Source: Clostridiales bacterium
GTDB lineage: Bacteria; Bacillota_E; Sulfobacillia; Sulfobacillales; JAIMBI01
DNA length: 6,054 nt
Assembly (NCBI GenBank): GCA_027318915.1
Contig: DAHVOH010000136.1
Span: forward strand, 1 to 6,054
Direction: 5' to 3'
A model generated the notes under the pieces. It worked only from the letters and a program-made list of their open reading frames with translations. It was not told the DNA's origin and ran no database searches. This document shows, in pieces, positions 5,188 through 6,054 of the stretch. Both the position numbers and the translations under genes were made by a program. Numbering within the stretch: position 1 is the stretch's first letter; each line of letters opens with the position of its first letter.

Positions 5188-6054
5188 TACGACCCGCGTC
5201 GCCGAAAGAATGATGGCGCCGCGGGCTCCGACCGCCGCCTATCTTTCCGATGAGTTTTTGGCCCTGAAGGCGCGTGTCCAGCAGCGGCTGCTGGACATTG
5301 ACAGCACGCTCGAATCGCTGGACCGGGACCAACTCAAGATGCGCCTGGCCAGTCTTCTGGCGGAAGAACGAACGCTGTCGGCCATTGAGCGGGACAACCT
5401 GGTGACGGTGCTTACCAACGAGATCAAGGGGTTTGGGCCGATTCAGCCCCTCCTTGACGACGTGGAAGTCACCGAAATTATGATCAACGGCTATGACTGC
5501 GTGTACGTCGAGCGGTTTGGCAAGATTGAGCGCACCCCGATTACGTTCCGCGACGAGCAGCATCTGAAGAACGTCGTGGAGAAGATGCTCGCGCCCACGG
5601 GACGGCGTCTGGACGAGTCGAGTCCCATGGTGGACGCGCGGCTCCCCGACGGGTCGCGGTTGAATGCCATCATTCGGCCCGTGGCTGTTTCCGGGGACTC
5701 GGTGACGATCCGAAAATTCTCGAAGGACCCCTTGACTCTGGCGCAGCTGGTGCGGATGAATACGGTGTCGTTGTCCATGGCGGAGTTTTTGCAAGCCGCG
5801 GTGCGGGCCAAGATGTCCATCGTCGTGTCGGGCGGTACCGGCTCCGGTAAAACAACGACGCTGAATGCGCTGTCCGCCTTCATTCCGGAGGAAGAGCGCA
5901 TCGTGACCATTGAGGACGCGGCGGAATTGCAACTGCAGCAGGAGCACCGGGTGCAGTTGGAGGCGCGGCCGCCGAACGTGGAGGGATCCGGCGCGATTCC
6001 CATTCGGGCCTTGGTGCGCAACGCCTTGCGGATGCGGCCCGACCGCATCATCGT
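5138..6054 (+). CDS. cpaF: CpaF/TadA secretion ATPase of the Tad pilus (3' end outside window)
   Basis: This cytoplasmic hexameric ATPase of the type II/IV secretion superfamily powers Flp pilus assembly and acts on the TadB/TadC membrane platform. It is open to the window end, giving 305 codons. The N terminus MSLRARL resembles other CpaF starts, followed by a helical region (LSDEFLALKARVQQRLL, about 36-52). The N-terminal domain shows VTEIMINGYDCVYVERFGKIE at 111-131, ESSPMVDARLPDGSRLNAIIRP at 160-181 and SVTIRKF at 188-194. The C-terminal domain shows Walker A GGTGSGKT at 232-239, the Asp box IEDAAEL at 258-264 and LVRNALRMRPDRII. The window stops just as the Walker B/VGE motif begins. GTG 5138 is preferred over ATG 5210 because of GGGAGGA and the conserved-looking N terminus. 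This overlaps cpaE by 50 bases. No missing key residue is seen in the part present. tadB and tadC are expected next. Confidence 0.93.
   Translation, partial: MSLRARLARPVESEIGSTTRVAERMMAPRAPTAAYLSDEFLALKARVQQRLLDIDSTLESLDRDQLKMRLASLLAEERTLSAIERDNLVTVLTNEIKGFGPIQPLLDDVEVTEIMINGYDCVYVERFGKIERTPITFRDEQHLKNVVEKMLAPTGRRLDESSPMVDARLPDGSRLNAIIRPVAVSGDSVTIRKFSKDPLTLAQLVRMNTVSLSMAEFLQAAVRAKMSIVVSGGTGSGKTTTLNALSAFIPEEERIVTIEDAAELQLQQEHRVQLEARPPNVEGSGAIPIRALVRNALRMRPDRII

Noticed and set aside
5174..5947. Minus-strand open frame (257 codons) opposite cpaF
   Set aside because: It lies opposite a well-conserved CpaF coding region and its translation (many His, Arg, Gln) resembles no family.

Overview
The window holds the start of a Tad/Flp (tight adherence, type IVc) pilus operon, preceded by an unrelated-looking polytopic membrane protein gene. 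All supported genes are on the + strand. The DNA is GC-rich, starts are often GTG or TTG with strong GGAGG-type ribosome binding sites, and the Tad genes run pilin - TadE - CpaB - CpaE - CpaF with no secretin (CpaC/RcpA) or CpaD gene between cpaB and cpaE. That layout fits a single-membrane bacterium, perhaps a GC-rich Bacillota (Sulfobacillus-like) or a Chloroflexota member. This is inference from layout and style only, since the window has no phylogenetic marker.

Region by region: 1-63 may be the very end of an upstream gene, whose TGA overlaps the next start as GTGA. 60-1940 encodes a 626-residue DUF2079 membrane protein, with a GT-C-like membrane half and an unusual C-terminal beta-rich extension. 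1941-2439 is a 499-base non-coding stretch. It carries a hairpin just after the DUF2079 stop, a perfect 7-bp dyad, an AT-rich patch, a candidate extended -10 promoter, and a probable structured leader. In that leader one strand (2321-2330) can pair either with an upstream segment or with the flp ribosome binding site.

2440-2640 is the Flp pilin; 2609-3106 a TadE pseudopilin whose start lies inside flp; 3205-3927 CpaB/RcpC; 3943-5187 CpaE/TadZ; and 5138 to the window end the first 305 codons of the CpaF/TadA ATPase, cut inside its Walker B region.

How they should work together (family knowledge): Flp and TadE carry a prepilin peptidase site (G^QALVE) and would be processed by a TadV/CpaA peptidase not in this window. 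CpaF powers pilus assembly with TadB/TadC (probably downstream, not seen). CpaE, a MinD-like ATPase, positions the machine, and CpaB is a membrane-anchored envelope component. The most interesting element for follow-up is the flp leader with its mutually exclusive helices. It matches no riboswitch class I could recognise by eye, and its regulatory role is only an inference.
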